Source: G963678095 sp963678095
GTDB lineage: Bacteria > Bacillota > Negativicutes > Selenomonadales > Selenomonadaceae
Assembly (NCBI GenBank): GCA_963678095.2
Contig: OY782746.1
Coordinates: forward strand, 372,001 to 436,000
Direction: 5' to 3'
DNA: 64,000 bases
Shown: one piece after another, positions 1 through 9,347 of the stretch
Layout: each line of letters opens with the position of its first letter
Numbering within the stretch: position 1 is the first letter of the stretch
Notes under the pieces: model-generated
The model's input: only the letters and a program-made list of their open reading frames with translations
Told to the model about the DNA's origin: nothing
Databases searched by the model: none
Program-made: the position numbers and the translations under genes

Positions 1-332
1 AAGCCTTCCTATAGCACTTATTCCAGCCCGAGCCAAAACCCTATATTCTGTAACAGCATCATATTGCTGTATTACGATCTCCCCTACTTCTCAACGCACT
101 ATATTCCATTATGACCTAGACATATCGCTCAGCAGTATATCATTTCTCGTATATTCTTGCCTATTCATCTCAAAACATTCTCTCCTGCCACTTGGTGTGA
201 ATGATCCAATAAACTGCCATAGAAATGAGCTGTCTCCTATACGTTGTGTCTAGAGTTCTTAACGTATAAGGACAGCTCATTTCTCTCTGGAGCTTTCTCT
301 GCCTACAGATACTTTCTATAGTGATGCATCAT
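1..332. other. Left-edge stretch without a convincing gene
   Basis: No frame here gives a protein I recognise. A minus-strand frame is open from about position 97 to the left edge without a good start codon, so it could be a piece of a gene lying mostly outside the window. The only clear structure is the long hairpin at 221-284. Confidence 0.5.
221..284 (-). terminator. Long imperfect hairpin downstream of the aldo/keto reductase
   Basis: Arms at 221-245 and 261-284 pair almost fully, with one bulged base and one mismatch-type position, around a 15-base loop. It lies just beyond the stop of the minus-strand aldo/keto reductase, so a terminator role is the simplest reading. There is no clean U tract, so a different structured element is possible. 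Confidence 0.45.
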
Positions 333-1313
333 TTATTCTAGAACCCGATGCCCACCAAACACTGGCAAATCCATTTTTGACAGGACATGATCCATTTTCT
401 TGATTTCAACACTAGATAGAATTACGTCAGCTGCTTTGGCATTTTCTTCCATTCGTTCAATTTTACGGCTACCAGGAATCGGCACAATCCAAGGCTTTTT
501 ATTCATCATCCAGGCCAATGAAACTTGCGCCGCTGTCACACCTTTTTCAGCTGCCAAACCTGCTACAATTTTCATCAATTCAGCTCCAGCAGCCATGCCT
601 TCTTGTGTATATTGTGTCATTTCATTACGAAAATCCCCTGTGGGGAACTTGGAATCCTTCGTATACTTTCCCGTCAAAAAACCATTTGCCATCGGCGAAA
701 ATGCTACAAAACCAATATGCAATTCCTCCAATACCGGAAATAACGATTCATACCAGCGAGCCATCATCGAATAGCGATTTTCTATAGCTGTGACCCTGTA
801 TACCGCATGTGCGCGCCGTAAATATTCTTCATTTGCCTCAGAAATCCCCCAATGGCGGATTTTTCCCGCCTTGATCAGATCAGCCATAACATTAGCAACC
901 TCTTCCGGTTCTGTCTTAGGATCGATCCGATGCTGATAATAAAGATCAATACAATCTACATTAAGACGTTTCAAACTGGCATCTACCGATTTATAAATGG
1001 TTTCTGGGCTGCTATCTACCAACAAGCTATCGCCCTGATGCTTCACACCAAATTTCGTTGCAATAACTACCTGACTGCGTACATCAGCCAAGGCCTTGCC
1101 AACGATTTCTTCATTATAGGAAATACTGCCATCCGCATTTTGCCCGATATAACATTCTGCCGTATCAAAAAAAAGATATCCCCGGTCATAGGATTCTCTA
1201 ATTTTTTGTATTGCTTCCTTTTCCGTAACAGCCGGCCCATAAGCATGAGAAAAACCCATACAGCCCAACCCTATGGCAGAAACCTCTAAATTTCCCAACA
1301 TTCTTTTTTTCAT
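333..1313 (-). CDS. Aldo/keto reductase
   Basis: A 326-residue cytosolic NAD(P)H-dependent oxidoreductase of the aldo/keto reductase superfamily, full length for the family. The N-terminal GLGCMGFSH segment, the catalytic Asp and Tyr in FDTAECY, the Lys in ATKFG and the His in YYQHRID form the usual tetrad. IPGSRKIERMEEN near the C-terminus is the cofactor phosphate-binding region. It resembles the broad YakC/AKR13-like group acting on small aldehydes and ketones, but the substrate cannot be told from sequence. It stands alone, with a long hairpin downstream and about 230 bases before the next gene, so it is probably monocistronic. Confidence 0.9.
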   Translation of the reverse strand: MKKRMLGNLEVSAIGLGCMGFSHAYGPAVTEKEAIQKIRESYDRGYLFFDTAECYIGQNADGSISYNEEIVGKALADVRSQVVIATKFGVKHQGDSLLVDSSPETIYKSVDASLKRLNVDCIDLYYQHRIDPKTEPEEVANVMADLIKAGKIRHWGISEANEEYLRRAHAVYRVTAIENRYSMMARWYESLFPVLEELHIGFVAFSPMANGFLTGKYTKDSKFPTGDFRNEMTQYTQEGMAAGAELMKIVAGLAAEKGVTAAQVSLAWMMNKKPWIVPIPGSRKIERMEENAKAADVILSSVEIKKMDHVLSKMDLPVFGGHRVLE

Positions 1314-1449
1314 ATTATTTACCCCTCGTTAATTAAGTTCGTTTTCTTTTATTATGCCTCATACCAATCGCCAACCGGTATAACAATCCTCGCAAATCTT
1401 TGCCTGATTCTATCGTGGACATCGCCTCGCCAGAAATAAAACAGAAAAA

Positions 1450-1481
1450 CCGCTGGATATTTTATAAAACATATCCAGCGG
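1450..1481 (-). terminator. Rho-independent terminator of the TIM-barrel/Tm-1 cluster
   Basis: An 11-bp perfect stem (1450-1460 with 1471-1481) around a 10-base loop. On the minus strand it is followed by a T-rich run. It lies 60 bases past the stop of the gene at 1541-2371. Confidence 0.8.
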
Positions 1482-1540
1482 CAACCAAACAGCCTGCATT
1501 ATTTATTTTTACTGCCCACAACTAATATCTGCTGCAGCTC

Positions 1541-2371
1541 TTATTTCTGAATTGACTTGAAGGCACTGGCCTGGGCCGTCATGCCACGTTCGGAAGCCAG
1601 TCGTTCAATGGAAGATGCCCCAAAGAAGCCATCAATTTCCGGTACGTGCTTGATAACGTATTCCGCATCGTCAGGATCAGCAATCGGACCGCCATGGCAG
1701 ATGACCATGATATCCGGGTTGACTTTGCGGCCGGCCGCGATAATGTTGCGAATCTTCTCGCAGCAGTCATCGAGTGTGACCGCCGTTTCTGCCCCGATCG
1801 AGCCTTTTGTGGTCAGCCCCATATGGGCGACAAGAATATCCGCCCCGGCCTCGGCCATGGCCTGAGCCTGTTCCACATCAAATACGTACGGACAGGTCAG
1901 CATATCGAGCGCATGCGCCTGACGGATCATCTCAACTTCCAAGCCATAGCCCATCCCCGTTTCCTCGAGATTGGAACGGAATTTTCCATCGATGAGACCT
2001 ACCGTCGGGAAATTCTGCACGCCGTTAAAGCCCTGGTCCTTCAGTTGCTGCAAGAAGATCTCCATGACGCGGAACGGGTCCGTTCCATTGACCCCAGCGA
2101 GCACCGGTGTCTTTTTGACAATCGGCAGAACCTCCTGGCCCATTTCCTGGACAATCTTATTGGCATCACCATAGGCCAACAAACCGGATAAGGAGCCACG
2201 CCCAGCCATTCTGAATCGCCCTGAATTGTAAATAATCAGCATATCAACATCGGCTTTTTCACTGCATTTCGCAGTGATCCCTGTGCCTGCGCCCACGCCG
2301 ACAAGGATCTTGCCACTAGCAACCTGGGCTTTAAAATCTTTCATTATTTCTGCTCTTGTTTTTTTCAACAT
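1541..2371 (-). CDS. Phosphoenolpyruvate hydrolase family protein (TIM barrel)
   Basis: A 276-residue protein of the 'PEP hydrolase-like' TIM-barrel family. Visible marks are the N-terminal VGVGAGTGITAKCSEKADVD segment, NFPTVGLIDGKFR, the GADILVAHMGLT strand and the C-terminal GFFGASSIERL phosphate-binding-type loop. The family name comes from structural annotation; the true reaction is not established. It is the last gene of a minus-strand set: regulator at 3839-5041, Tm-1-like protein at 2456-3634, then this gene. The tomato virus-resistance protein Tm-1 joins the same two domains in one chain, which suggests the two bacterial proteins act together. A terminator follows at 1450-1481. Confidence 0.85.
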   Translation of the reverse strand: MLKKTRAEIMKDFKAQVASGKILVGVGAGTGITAKCSEKADVDMLIIYNSGRFRMAGRGSLSGLLAYGDANKIVQEMGQEVLPIVKKTPVLAGVNGTDPFRVMEIFLQQLKDQGFNGVQNFPTVGLIDGKFRSNLEETGMGYGLEVEMIRQAHALDMLTCPYVFDVEQAQAMAEAGADILVAHMGLTTKGSIGAETAVTLDDCCEKIRNIIAAGRKVNPDIMVICHGGPIADPDDAEYVIKHVPEIDGFFGASSIERLASERGMTAQASAFKSIQK

Positions 2372-2455
2372 ACGATTTCCCTCCGCAATAAATATTTATA
2401 AGTATACGTTCAAGCTATGCCTTTTCCATCAATGCAATCAGCTCTTTTGCTGCGG

Positions 2456-3634
2456 TTACAGCGAAAGCCTCATCATTGATATTGTTATCCATTTCCCAAA
2501 TTTTACTAACGGATTATCTATCTTTTCTTTTAAGGTGTTAAAAAGTGCTTGTCGTTCTTCCTGACCGTTAAAAATCTGACCTTCGGCATCAATCATGGAA
2601 ACGCCCTGCAGCGGCAATAACAGTGTCATTTCCCGCTCTGCCTTTGTCCACTTTTCAGCAAGCTTCGTACCGATCTTTACATTTTCCGCCACGGTTGTGC
2701 GCATCAAAGTTACGGTCGGATTGTGCTTGTAGAATTTACGATCCGCAAATTCCTCCGGCACCGTTGCCATCGGGCCAAAGTTTACCATATCACAGGCCCC
2801 AACCGATACAACCTGCGGCACCTTGTTTTTGATGGCGGCCTCGCACCGATCTTCCCCGGCATTCAATACCCCGCCAACAACCTCATCGCACCACTCCGTT
2901 GTCGTCAGATCAAGCACTCCCTTGAAATACCCGGCATTGATTAACGACTCCATCGTTCGTCCCCCGGTTCCGGTGCAGTGAAAGACCAGGACTTCATAGC
3001 CATGGGATTCCAGATATTCTTTGGCCGTGTTCACGCAAGGCGTCGTTACCCCAAACATTGTCGCTGCGACCAGAGGTTTTGTTGTCTCTCTATCTGCCGG
3101 CAGCTTTTCCGCCAGCCCCACCATCCCAGCAATTGCCAAAACGGCTTTTCGGTAAATCATTTTTGAGATCTTGTTGAGTCCGGCTACATCCACAATCGAG
3201 GGAATCATCACAATATCACTGGTTCCGACATACTGGGCAACATTTCCCGAGGCCATTGTCGATACCATAACCTTCGGCACGCCTATCGGCAAGGCGCGCA
3301 TGGCCGGCGTTACCAGTGAAGTGCCACCGGATCCGCCAAAGGAAAGAATCCCATCAAATTTTCCTTCGTTATAGAGCTTTGGAACCAGTATTTCCATTCC
3401 CTTGGCTAAGGCCTCGGTCGCCGTAGCCCGATCTTTTCTGGCGGCCAACTGCCCGATATCATACCCGGCGGCTGCCGCTACAACATCATTGTTGATCTCC
3501 GGTACAAAGGAGGGTTCAAAAACACCTGTATGAATCATGAATGTTTTCAGCCCCAGGCTTTCTACCATTTTTTTGACATAAGAGAATTCCATTCCCTTCG
3601 TATCAAAGGTTCCCGTTATTGCTATTGTTTTCAC
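2456..3634 (-). CDS. Tm-1-like ATP-binding (UPF0261) protein, C-terminus frameshifted
   Basis: A protein of the UPF0261/Tm-1-like ATP-binding family. It opens with ITGTFDTKGMEFSYV and carries the glycine-rich LSFGGSGGTSL loop and DIVMIPSIVDVAGLN. Its molecular role is unknown. The reading frame ends with residues unlike the family after IDNPLVKFGKW. The next frame continues from about 2500 down to a stop at 2415-2417 with a family-like tail containing NNINDEAFAV and KELIALMEK. Adding one A to the run near 2498-2504 would restore a protein of about 406 residues, so this is either a real one-base loss or a sequencing error. It pairs with the TIM-barrel gene 84 bases downstream. Confidence 0.85.
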   Translation of the reverse strand: MKTIAITGTFDTKGMEFSYVKKMVESLGLKTFMIHTGVFEPSFVPEINNDVVAAAAGYDIGQLAARKDRATATEALAKGMEILVPKLYNEGKFDGILSFGGSGGTSLVTPAMRALPIGVPKVMVSTMASGNVAQYVGTSDIVMIPSIVDVAGLNKISKMIYRKAVLAIAGMVGLAEKLPADRETTKPLVAATMFGVTTPCVNTAKEYLESHGYEVLVFHCTGTGGRTMESLINAGYFKGVLDLTTTEWCDEVVGGVLNAGEDRCEAAIKNKVPQVVSVGACDMVNFGPMATVPEEFADRKFYKHNPTVTLMRTTVAENVKIGTKLAEKWTKAEREMTLLLPLQGVSMIDAEGQIFNGQEERQALFNTLKEKIDNPLVKFGKWITISMMRLSL

Positions 3635-3838
3635 GGTATTCCTCCTCTCCGGCTTCTGATTTTCACCTCTGCAAAAGAAAAGGCAGAATCATCAGCTGTT
3701 ACCTAGATTCTACCCTGATTTCGTATTGTTTCAAATGTCTTTACATTATGTTTTATTGTACTTATATCATTTTAAATAGATATATCATGCGTTTTTATTG
3801 TGTTTATATTATTTTTATGACAATTACGACAAATCGCT

Positions 3839-5041
3839 TTATTCTTGTTTTGTATTTATGTAATTTCTTGGCGATACCCCCACATGTTTACGGAAGATCT
3901 TTGAAAACTGTACATAGTCCAAATAACCGACTTTTTCGGCAACTTCCCGGCAGTTCATCTTCCCCCCCAGCAGTTCCTTGGCCTTGTTCATCCGATATTG
4001 AATCAGGTACTGTGTAAAATTCATCCCCGTTTCCTTCTTAAACCGAATAGATAAATACGAAGAAGAAACGTGCGCCACAAGCGCCAGATCTCTCAGCTGT
4101 ATGGGCTGATCAAAATGCTCACCAACGTAATCCTTTACAAAATCCGCATACCCGCTGGAATAAATAGAGCCCTTCAAAAAATTGGTCATCACAGTCGAAC
4201 CTGTCGAGCCGCTTTTAAAAAGCCGGGTCGTATCAAGGATTGCTTTTTCAGTAGGGATACGGTCAAAGGTCGATCCACCAATATACCCCTGACAGCTCGT
4301 ATTCTGATAAATGTATTCCAAATCCGCCGGGGTACTGATCGTGCCGGCATAAATCATGCGCATAACATCAGGGTAATTGTCGGTGCAAAACTTAAAGATA
4401 TCATCGGTCAGCGAGCGCGCCTCATTTAAGGAAAAATAGCGTTTGGCGCCCATCATGCCGCCTTTCGTCAGGCCCAGGTGAACGCAGATCACATCGGCTC
4501 CGGCCTCAATCATTTGCTGGCATTCCTCTCTATTGGTCACGAACGCAATAGTAAACAAATCCAATACATGCGCCAGCCGAATCGCTTCCACCTCAGTGGA
4601 AAAGGATGTCCCCTCGGCGCTCAACGCTTGCCTGAAATCACCATCGATAAGCGATAAGGTCGGATAGTTGATAATGCCGGAAAAGCCGCTCTGCTTAATC
4701 TGTTTCAGGTATTCATAGATGTGTATCGTCGGGTCGCTGGCAAACAGGCCAAAAAAAATCGGCATGTTCGGCAGTATTGGAAAAAGTTCTTTCGCCCCCA
4801 GTTCCATCACAATCTCATTGTTGTTGCCACAGGCGAGATACCCTGCATACGAGCTTCGACCCATCAGGCGGTATTTCCCGGCACTTAGGGCAAGGAGAAA
4901 ATCAGCCCCTCCCATCGCCACATATTTTGCTGTCATTCCCGAGCCAACAGCGGCTCCTATAATATGTCCATTGACACGAATCTGCGCTTGCAGGCGCTGA
5001 ATAATTTCACTTCGGTCCATCCTTCTGTCTCCATTCATCAT
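3839..5041 (-). CDS. TIM-barrel (PEP hydrolase-like) sensor fused to AraC-type DNA-binding domain
   Basis: A 400-residue fusion. Residues 1 to about 285 repeat the fold encoded at 1541-2371 (GAAVGSGMTAKYVAMGGADF, INYPTLSLIDGDFR, GYIGGSTFDRIP). Residues 300-400 are a two-helix-turn-helix AraC domain (LALVAHVSSSYLSIRFKKET, KVGYLDYVQFSKIFRKH). I infer that the barrel senses the substrate or product handled by the two downstream genes and that the protein controls them. The start could be the second Met or the internal Met at residue 8; the ribosome binding site does not decide. The gene is first in the minus-strand set and is separated from the Tm-1-like gene by 204 A+T-rich bases, which could hold the promoter it acts on. 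Confidence 0.85.
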   Translation of the reverse strand: MMNGDRRMDRSEIIQRLQAQIRVNGHIIGAAVGSGMTAKYVAMGGADFLLALSAGKYRLMGRSSYAGYLACGNNNEIVMELGAKELFPILPNMPIFFGLFASDPTIHIYEYLKQIKQSGFSGIINYPTLSLIDGDFRQALSAEGTSFSTEVEAIRLAHVLDLFTIAFVTNREECQQMIEAGADVICVHLGLTKGGMMGAKRYFSLNEARSLTDDIFKFCTDNYPDVMRMIYAGTISTPADLEYIYQNTSCQGYIGGSTFDRIPTEKAILDTTRLFKSGSTGSTVMTNFLKGSIYSSGYADFVKDYVGEHFDQPIQLRDLALVAHVSSSYLSIRFKKETGMNFTQYLIQYRMNKAKELLGGKMNCREVAEKVGYLDYVQFSKIFRKHVGVSPRNYINTKQE

Positions 5042-5160
5042 AATCCGTCTTATCTATCAAGTTTCTCGCTTTGCCAAATAAATTCCTTCCTGCGCCGCGC
5101 CCGGCGCGCTTACTCTCACTTGACGTTTAGCAAAAATATTTTATCTGTCCAATAAAAATA

Positions 5161-5193
5161 ACGGCTAAAATGGTTTTCCTCCATCTTAGCCGT
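5161..5193 (-). terminator. Terminator of the first chemoreceptor gene
   Basis: A 13-bp stem with one mismatch (5161-5173 with 5181-5193), followed on the minus strand by a run of T. It sits 15 bases past the chemoreceptor stop. Confidence 0.75.
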
Positions 5194-5207
5194 CATCTTT
5201 AAATTTG

Positions 5208-6881
5208 TCACGCCTGAAAAGCACGTACTGTCGTCTTTAATTGTTCGGCTATTTTCGCCAGATTTTTACTGCTGGAAGCAATCTCTTCCATTGATGCTGA
5301 CTGCTCTTGCGTCGACGCTGACACCGTCTGCGTCTGTGCCGCCGTATTTTTAGTGACTTTTTCCATCGTATCCACCGAAGTCACAATTGCCTGGCTGCCT
5401 GCTGCCAGCTGCTTCATCGTGCTCAAAATCTCATTTACCTGGCCTGAGACTTCATCAACCAGTGTCGATATTTCTGTGAATGATCGTCCTGCCGAGGCAA
5501 CCACGCCGGTTCCGGCTTTTACTTCATTCGTTCCTTGATTCATTGCCTCTACCGCATGATTGGTTTCTGCCTGAATTTCGCCAATCAAAGCGGCAATTTG
5601 TTTTGCTGCTGTTTGCGACTGTTCGGCAAGCTTGCGCACTTCCTCAGCTACAACGGCAAAACCGCGCCCTTGTTCACCAGCCCGAGCCGCTTCAATTGCG
5701 GCATTGAGGGCCAGCAAATTCGTTTGTCCGGCAAGCCCCGAAATGGTATCGACGATCTGGCCAATTTCACTGGACCGTTCCCCCAGCTTACTGACAACTG
5801 TTGCCGAATTATTTACAGCCCGATCGATTTTATCCATCTGGTTAATGGCCGTCTCCACCGTATTGCGCCCGTCACTCGCAGCACGGGCTGTCCGATTGGA
5901 GCTGTCCGACATATTATTGATTTTTACTGTCACCTGCTGAATATCATCATTTATCCGATTAACCGTAGTTCTCGTATGGTTTACAGCCGTCAACTGCTCC
6001 GCTGCCCCCTCCGCGACTTCCGTAATCGCAATCGCCACCTGATTGGATGCCTCTGCCGATTGTTCCGCACTTGCGGTCAGCTCTTCCGATGAAGACGCCA
6101 CCTGTTCCGCCGTACTTTGAACGCCCAACACCATTTGCCGTAGCCTCATTATCATACTACCGAACTCCTGCGTAAGCGTTCCGACCTCATCATCTGTTGT
6201 CGTCAAGGCCTCAAAATTCAGCTTGCCGCTCTTCATATCTTCCGTGATCTTAGTAATTGGTTTTATAATGGCATTAGAAAGCACTACGCCTAAAATGATC
6301 CCTAAGGCAACCAGTAAACCCGCCGCTGCCAGGACAATCATATGGATCCTATCAGAATAATTGTCTGCACTATTTCTATTATCAGCCGCTTCCTCCATTT
6401 GAATTTTTACAATTTCATTATAGCTGCTTTCCAGGTCTTTGCGAATCTTGCGACCTTCACCAAATGAGAGCTGTTGCGCCTCCGCTATTTTCCCCTGGTT
6501 ATAACTATCGATTACCTTCATATTGATATCCGTAAATTTCGTATGAGTATCACTGAGCTTTGCTAATAATTCCTTTTCCCGTGGGGAAGTCATCAACGGT
6601 TTTAACAGTTCAATCCGCTGTTTAACGTTTTTCGCTTTGTCCTGTATTTCGCCTTTAAACTCCGGACCACCCGTTAACAGCAGGCCGCGTTCGTCATTAG
6701 CCTGCCCGATGATATAAGATTGAATTTCACGCAAAATAATCACGGTCGAGTCAGAGCTGTCAATAATATCTTGATAATCTGCCCGCACCTGTCGTAACCC
6801 AAAGAGAGAAACAACCGCAATAAGTAACACAAATACCGATATAGCCACATAACCTGCTACCAGTTTCGTCTTAATCTTCAT
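5208..6881 (-). CDS. Methyl-accepting chemotaxis protein
   Basis: A 557-residue transmembrane chemoreceptor. One membrane helix lies at about 8-28. An extracytoplasmic helical sensor (four-helix-bundle type) spans about 30-178, and a second membrane helix about 180-203. HAMP follows, then the long signalling coiled coil with the conserved hairpin tip (EIGQIVDTISGLAGQTNLLA, NAAIEAARAGEQGRGFAVVA) that contacts CheA and CheW. The ligand cannot be predicted. It is transcribed alone with its own terminator. The second receptor at 20010-21725 shares the signalling domain but has a different sensor domain. Confidence 0.95.
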   Translation of the reverse strand: MKIKTKLVAGYVAISVFVLLIAVVSLFGLRQVRADYQDIIDSSDSTVIILREIQSYIIGQANDERGLLLTGGPEFKGEIQDKAKNVKQRIELLKPLMTSPREKELLAKLSDTHTKFTDINMKVIDSYNQGKIAEAQQLSFGEGRKIRKDLESSYNEIVKIQMEEAADNRNSADNYSDRIHMIVLAAAGLLVALGIILGVVLSNAIIKPITKITEDMKSGKLNFEALTTTDDEVGTLTQEFGSMIMRLRQMVLGVQSTAEQVASSSEELTASAEQSAEASNQVAIAITEVAEGAAEQLTAVNHTRTTVNRINDDIQQVTVKINNMSDSSNRTARAASDGRNTVETAINQMDKIDRAVNNSATVVSKLGERSSEIGQIVDTISGLAGQTNLLALNAAIEAARAGEQGRGFAVVAEEVRKLAEQSQTAAKQIAALIGEIQAETNHAVEAMNQGTNEVKAGTGVVASAGRSFTEISTLVDEVSGQVNEILSTMKQLAAGSQAIVTSVDTMEKVTKNTAAQTQTVSASTQEQSASMEEIASSSKNLAKIAEQLKTTVRAFQA

Positions 6882-7105
6882 AATTTACACCTCCGCTAAT
6901 TAAAAGCTGCTTCCTCATAAAAACACTATAACCCGTATAAATTTACATAAATATCGTTCAAGTCAAAGCGTAGTCGCCAAAAACAAAATATTCATCCAAA
7001 AACGAGCGCTATTTGTTTGAAAAATTATCAATACCGAAGTTTTCTGTCAATTACTTGAACTTTCTTAAATATAACTTTATCAATAATATCTGTTATGAAG
7101 ATGCT

Positions 7106-7750
7106 CTACTTCACTTTTTTAAGTTTCAAGCAAGTCTTAAGCAAATCATTTTTATCAACAATATCAATGGTTCGATAATGCTGGTTTTGTCCCCATTGTC
7201 GCATGTCTTCATACGAAGGATCGTCTGGATTATTCCAAATACGAAGGAACTCCTCATAACCTGGTATCCCACCCACATCCTCCGGCGGGCAGTTCCCCTC
7301 TCCTTCAAGAATCATCGGATACCCAAAGGCATAATCGTCACTAATCTTCTCCAGAATAATTTTGTGCTGCCAATCATCGCCAAAATCGTAAGTGTAAATC
7401 ATCGTTCTATATTTTTCCAAATATCGATCAATTTTTAACGTCTGCGGTTGTCGAATCGTAATTTCCAATATACGAGCAATCATTCCATGCGGATCATTGC
7501 GCTTAGTCAGAGTCTTATCCTTATATTTTTTTTGATAAAACTTAAATTCCTCATAAGCTTCTTCGTCATTCGTGATACGAAGTTTTTCCTGAGGGAAGTC
7601 AAACTCATATAAATGGCAATCCCACCAATCCATTGAGAACTGAATCGTATCATGTAACCGCCTAAAGGTCACATCAGCCGGAATAATAACTCTTCGCCAT
7701 ATTAACGGATTCGAATCGAGCAATTCGATCTTAATCTGATATGCTTTCAA
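7106..7750 (-). CDS. Plasmid pRiA4b ORF-3 family protein
   Basis: A 214-residue protein of the pRiA4b ORF-3-like family (also called IS1096 TnpR-like). The signature is IWRRVIIPADVTFRRLHDTI near the N-terminus, then MDWWDCHLYEFDFP, YTYDFGDDWQHKIILEK and GEGNCPPEDVGGIPGYEEFL. The biochemical role of the family is unknown. It is often carried on mobile DNA, but no transposase or resolvase is adjacent here. It is monocistronic, and about 220 A+T-rich bases separate it from the chemoreceptor gene. Confidence 0.85.
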   Translation of the reverse strand: MKAYQIKIELLDSNPLIWRRVIIPADVTFRRLHDTIQFSMDWWDCHLYEFDFPQEKLRITNDEEAYEEFKFYQKKYKDKTLTKRNDPHGMIARILEITIRQPQTLKIDRYLEKYRTMIYTYDFGDDWQHKIILEKISDDYAFGYPMILEGEGNCPPEDVGGIPGYEEFLRIWNNPDDPSYEDMRQWGQNQHYRTIDIVDKNDLLKTCLKLKKVK

Positions 7751-7947
7751 TTTTTTTCACCTCAAATAATCACTATTAAAAACAAAACACTCTCAACGTT
7801 ATAATTATAACATACTGTAACTAAATAAGGATAGTCGTCGGAGGTACATTCAAAGCTACTCTACTTTTGAGTGAGTGATATTATTATAAATAAACCTTTC
7901 CCAAAGTATTAATGAATAATTACATTGTTTCGCTCAATTCCCCCTGG

Positions 7948-7976
7948 TTGTCTCCTATAAAAACTTCATGTATAAT
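7948..7976 (+). promoter_or_regulatory. Sigma-70-type promoter for the YbaK/HAD pair
   Basis: TTGTCT at 7948-7953 and a perfect TATAAT at 7971-7976 with 17 bases between them, 57 bases before the TTG start at 8033. The rest of the 282-base gap (7751-8032) shows no gene. Confidence 0.7.
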
Positions 7977-8032
7977 TTGCTTAACAAGTACATACTATAA
8001 TCGTTGCTTGATTTTCAGGAGGTCTTATTGTT

Positions 8033-8521
8033 TTGAACAAGCAGGAAATATACCAACTTCTTACCGATGAACAAATTGAATATGAGGTCACAGAGCACGA
8101 AGCTGTATACAGTATGGCTGATTTATCAAAGGTAGACCTCCCTCACCCAAACGCTGATGCAAAAAATCTTTTTGTCCGGGATGACAAGAAGCAACACTAC
8201 TATCTGATTACCGTTTCCGGAGACAAACGAGTCAATTTAAAGGATTTTAGGAAAAACAACGGGACCAGGCCTTTATCGTTTGCTCCTAAAGAAGATCTGC
8301 AATCCCTGTTGGGACTTGAACCAGGAGCTGTGACCCCCTTGGGGCTGTTAAACGACACGCAATGCCAGGTGGAATTTTATTTGGATAAAAGTTTTATGAC
8401 TTCGTCAAACATTATTGGCGTACATCCAAATGAAAACACGGCCACGGTCTGGCTAAATGCTCAGGATTTGTTGGCTATCTTGCAAAAACATGGTACCATT
8501 ATCCATATTGTAACAATATAA
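8033..8521 (+). CDS. YbaK/EbsC-type aminoacyl-tRNA editing protein (ProXp-like)
   Basis: A 162-residue stand-alone editing domain of the YbaK/ProX superfamily, which hydrolyses mischarged tRNA such as Ala-tRNA(Pro). Visible marks are YEVTEHEAVYSMADL, DAKNLFVRDDKKQHYYLITV with the conserved Lys, LGLEPGAVTPLGLLND and GVHPNENTATVWL. The start is TTG at 8033, fixed by AGGAGG at 8017-8022. The HAD gene follows after 16 bases and is likely co-transcribed from the promoter at 7948. The exact tRNA specificity (Ala, Cys or another) is not determined by what I can see. Confidence 0.9.
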   Translation: MNKQEIYQLLTDEQIEYEVTEHEAVYSMADLSKVDLPHPNADAKNLFVRDDKKQHYYLITVSGDKRVNLKDFRKNNGTRPLSFAPKEDLQSLLGLEPGAVTPLGLLNDTQCQVEFYLDKSFMTSSNIIGVHPNENTATVWLNAQDLLAILQKHGTIIHIVTI

Positions 8522-8537
8522 GCGAGGAGAAACATGC

Positions 8538-9302
8538 ATGCAGAAATTTAAAATTGCTTTTTTTGATATTGACGGGACAATTATTGATATGAATCGCGGT
8601 GTAATGTCGAAACGGATGGAACAGACTTTGCTGAACCTGCAGCAGGAAAACGTGCTGATCTGCCTGGCAACCGGACGCGGCCCCGTAAACCTGCCCCGGT
8701 TTGAACGGGTGAACTTTGATGCCGTGATTGCCTTTAATGGCTCTTACTGCTATACACAGGACAAGATCATTCGCAAGAACCTGATTCCGGTAAACGATGT
8801 ACAAAAAATCATCAAGAATGCCACCGAACTCAATCGCCCAGTTGCTCTGGCCAGTGCGGACCGAATGGGAGCAAATGGCACGGATCAGGATCTCGTGGAC
8901 TATTTTTCTTTTTCCAAATCTGTTGTTACTGTCGTCCCCGACTTTGATAAAATGGCAACGGAAGATATTTATCAGATTATGTTGGGGTGCCGGGCCGAAG
9001 ATCATGCAAAACTAATCGACGGTGTAAGTGGCGCCAAGGTTACTGCCTGGTGGGATCGCGCCGCCGATATCATTCCCGCAACCGGCGGCAAGGGCATCGC
9101 CGTGCAGGAGATGCTGGATTATTTTCAGCTAAAAAAAGAAGATGCCATCGCCTTTGGTGATGGCGGCAATGACATTGATATGCTTGAGGCGGTTGGCATG
9201 GGTGTTGCCATGGGCAATGCAAAAGCTGATGTCAAAGCCATTGCCAACACGGTTTGCGGCCGGGTGGATGAAGATGGGATTTCGCTTTATTTGGGTCTCT
9301 AA
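8538..9302 (+). CDS. HAD-superfamily (Cof-type) phosphatase
   Basis: A 254-residue cytosolic hydrolase of the Cof/YbiV type. Motif I is FFDIDGTI, with the nucleophile Asp and acid/base Asp near residues 9-11. Motif II is the Thr of ICLATGRG, a Lys lies in GGKGIAVQEML, and motif IV is GDGGNDIDMLE. A C2-type cap lies in the middle. These enzymes dephosphorylate sugar phosphates, nucleotides or flavin precursors; the substrate here is unknown. GAGGAGA at 8524-8530 serves the ATG at 8538. It ends 45 bases before a very strong terminator. Confidence 0.9.
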   Translation: MQKFKIAFFDIDGTIIDMNRGVMSKRMEQTLLNLQQENVLICLATGRGPVNLPRFERVNFDAVIAFNGSYCYTQDKIIRKNLIPVNDVQKIIKNATELNRPVALASADRMGANGTDQDLVDYFSFSKSVVTVVPDFDKMATEDIYQIMLGCRAEDHAKLIDGVSGAKVTAWWDRAADIIPATGGKGIAVQEMLDYFQLKKEDAIAFGDGGNDIDMLEAVGMGVAMGNAKADVKAIANTVCGRVDEDGISLYLGL

Positions 9303-9347
9303 CTCCCAGCCGTCCTAACTTCTTTCCAGCGCTTTAAAATTTACAAA

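Noticed and set aside
1..97. Minus-strand open frame running off the left edge
   Set aside because: No clear start codon or ribosome binding site and no recognisable family; too short to support.
7106..7750. Treating the pRiA4b ORF-3-like gene as part of a transposon
   Set aside because: No transposase, resolvase or flanking repeats lie near it.
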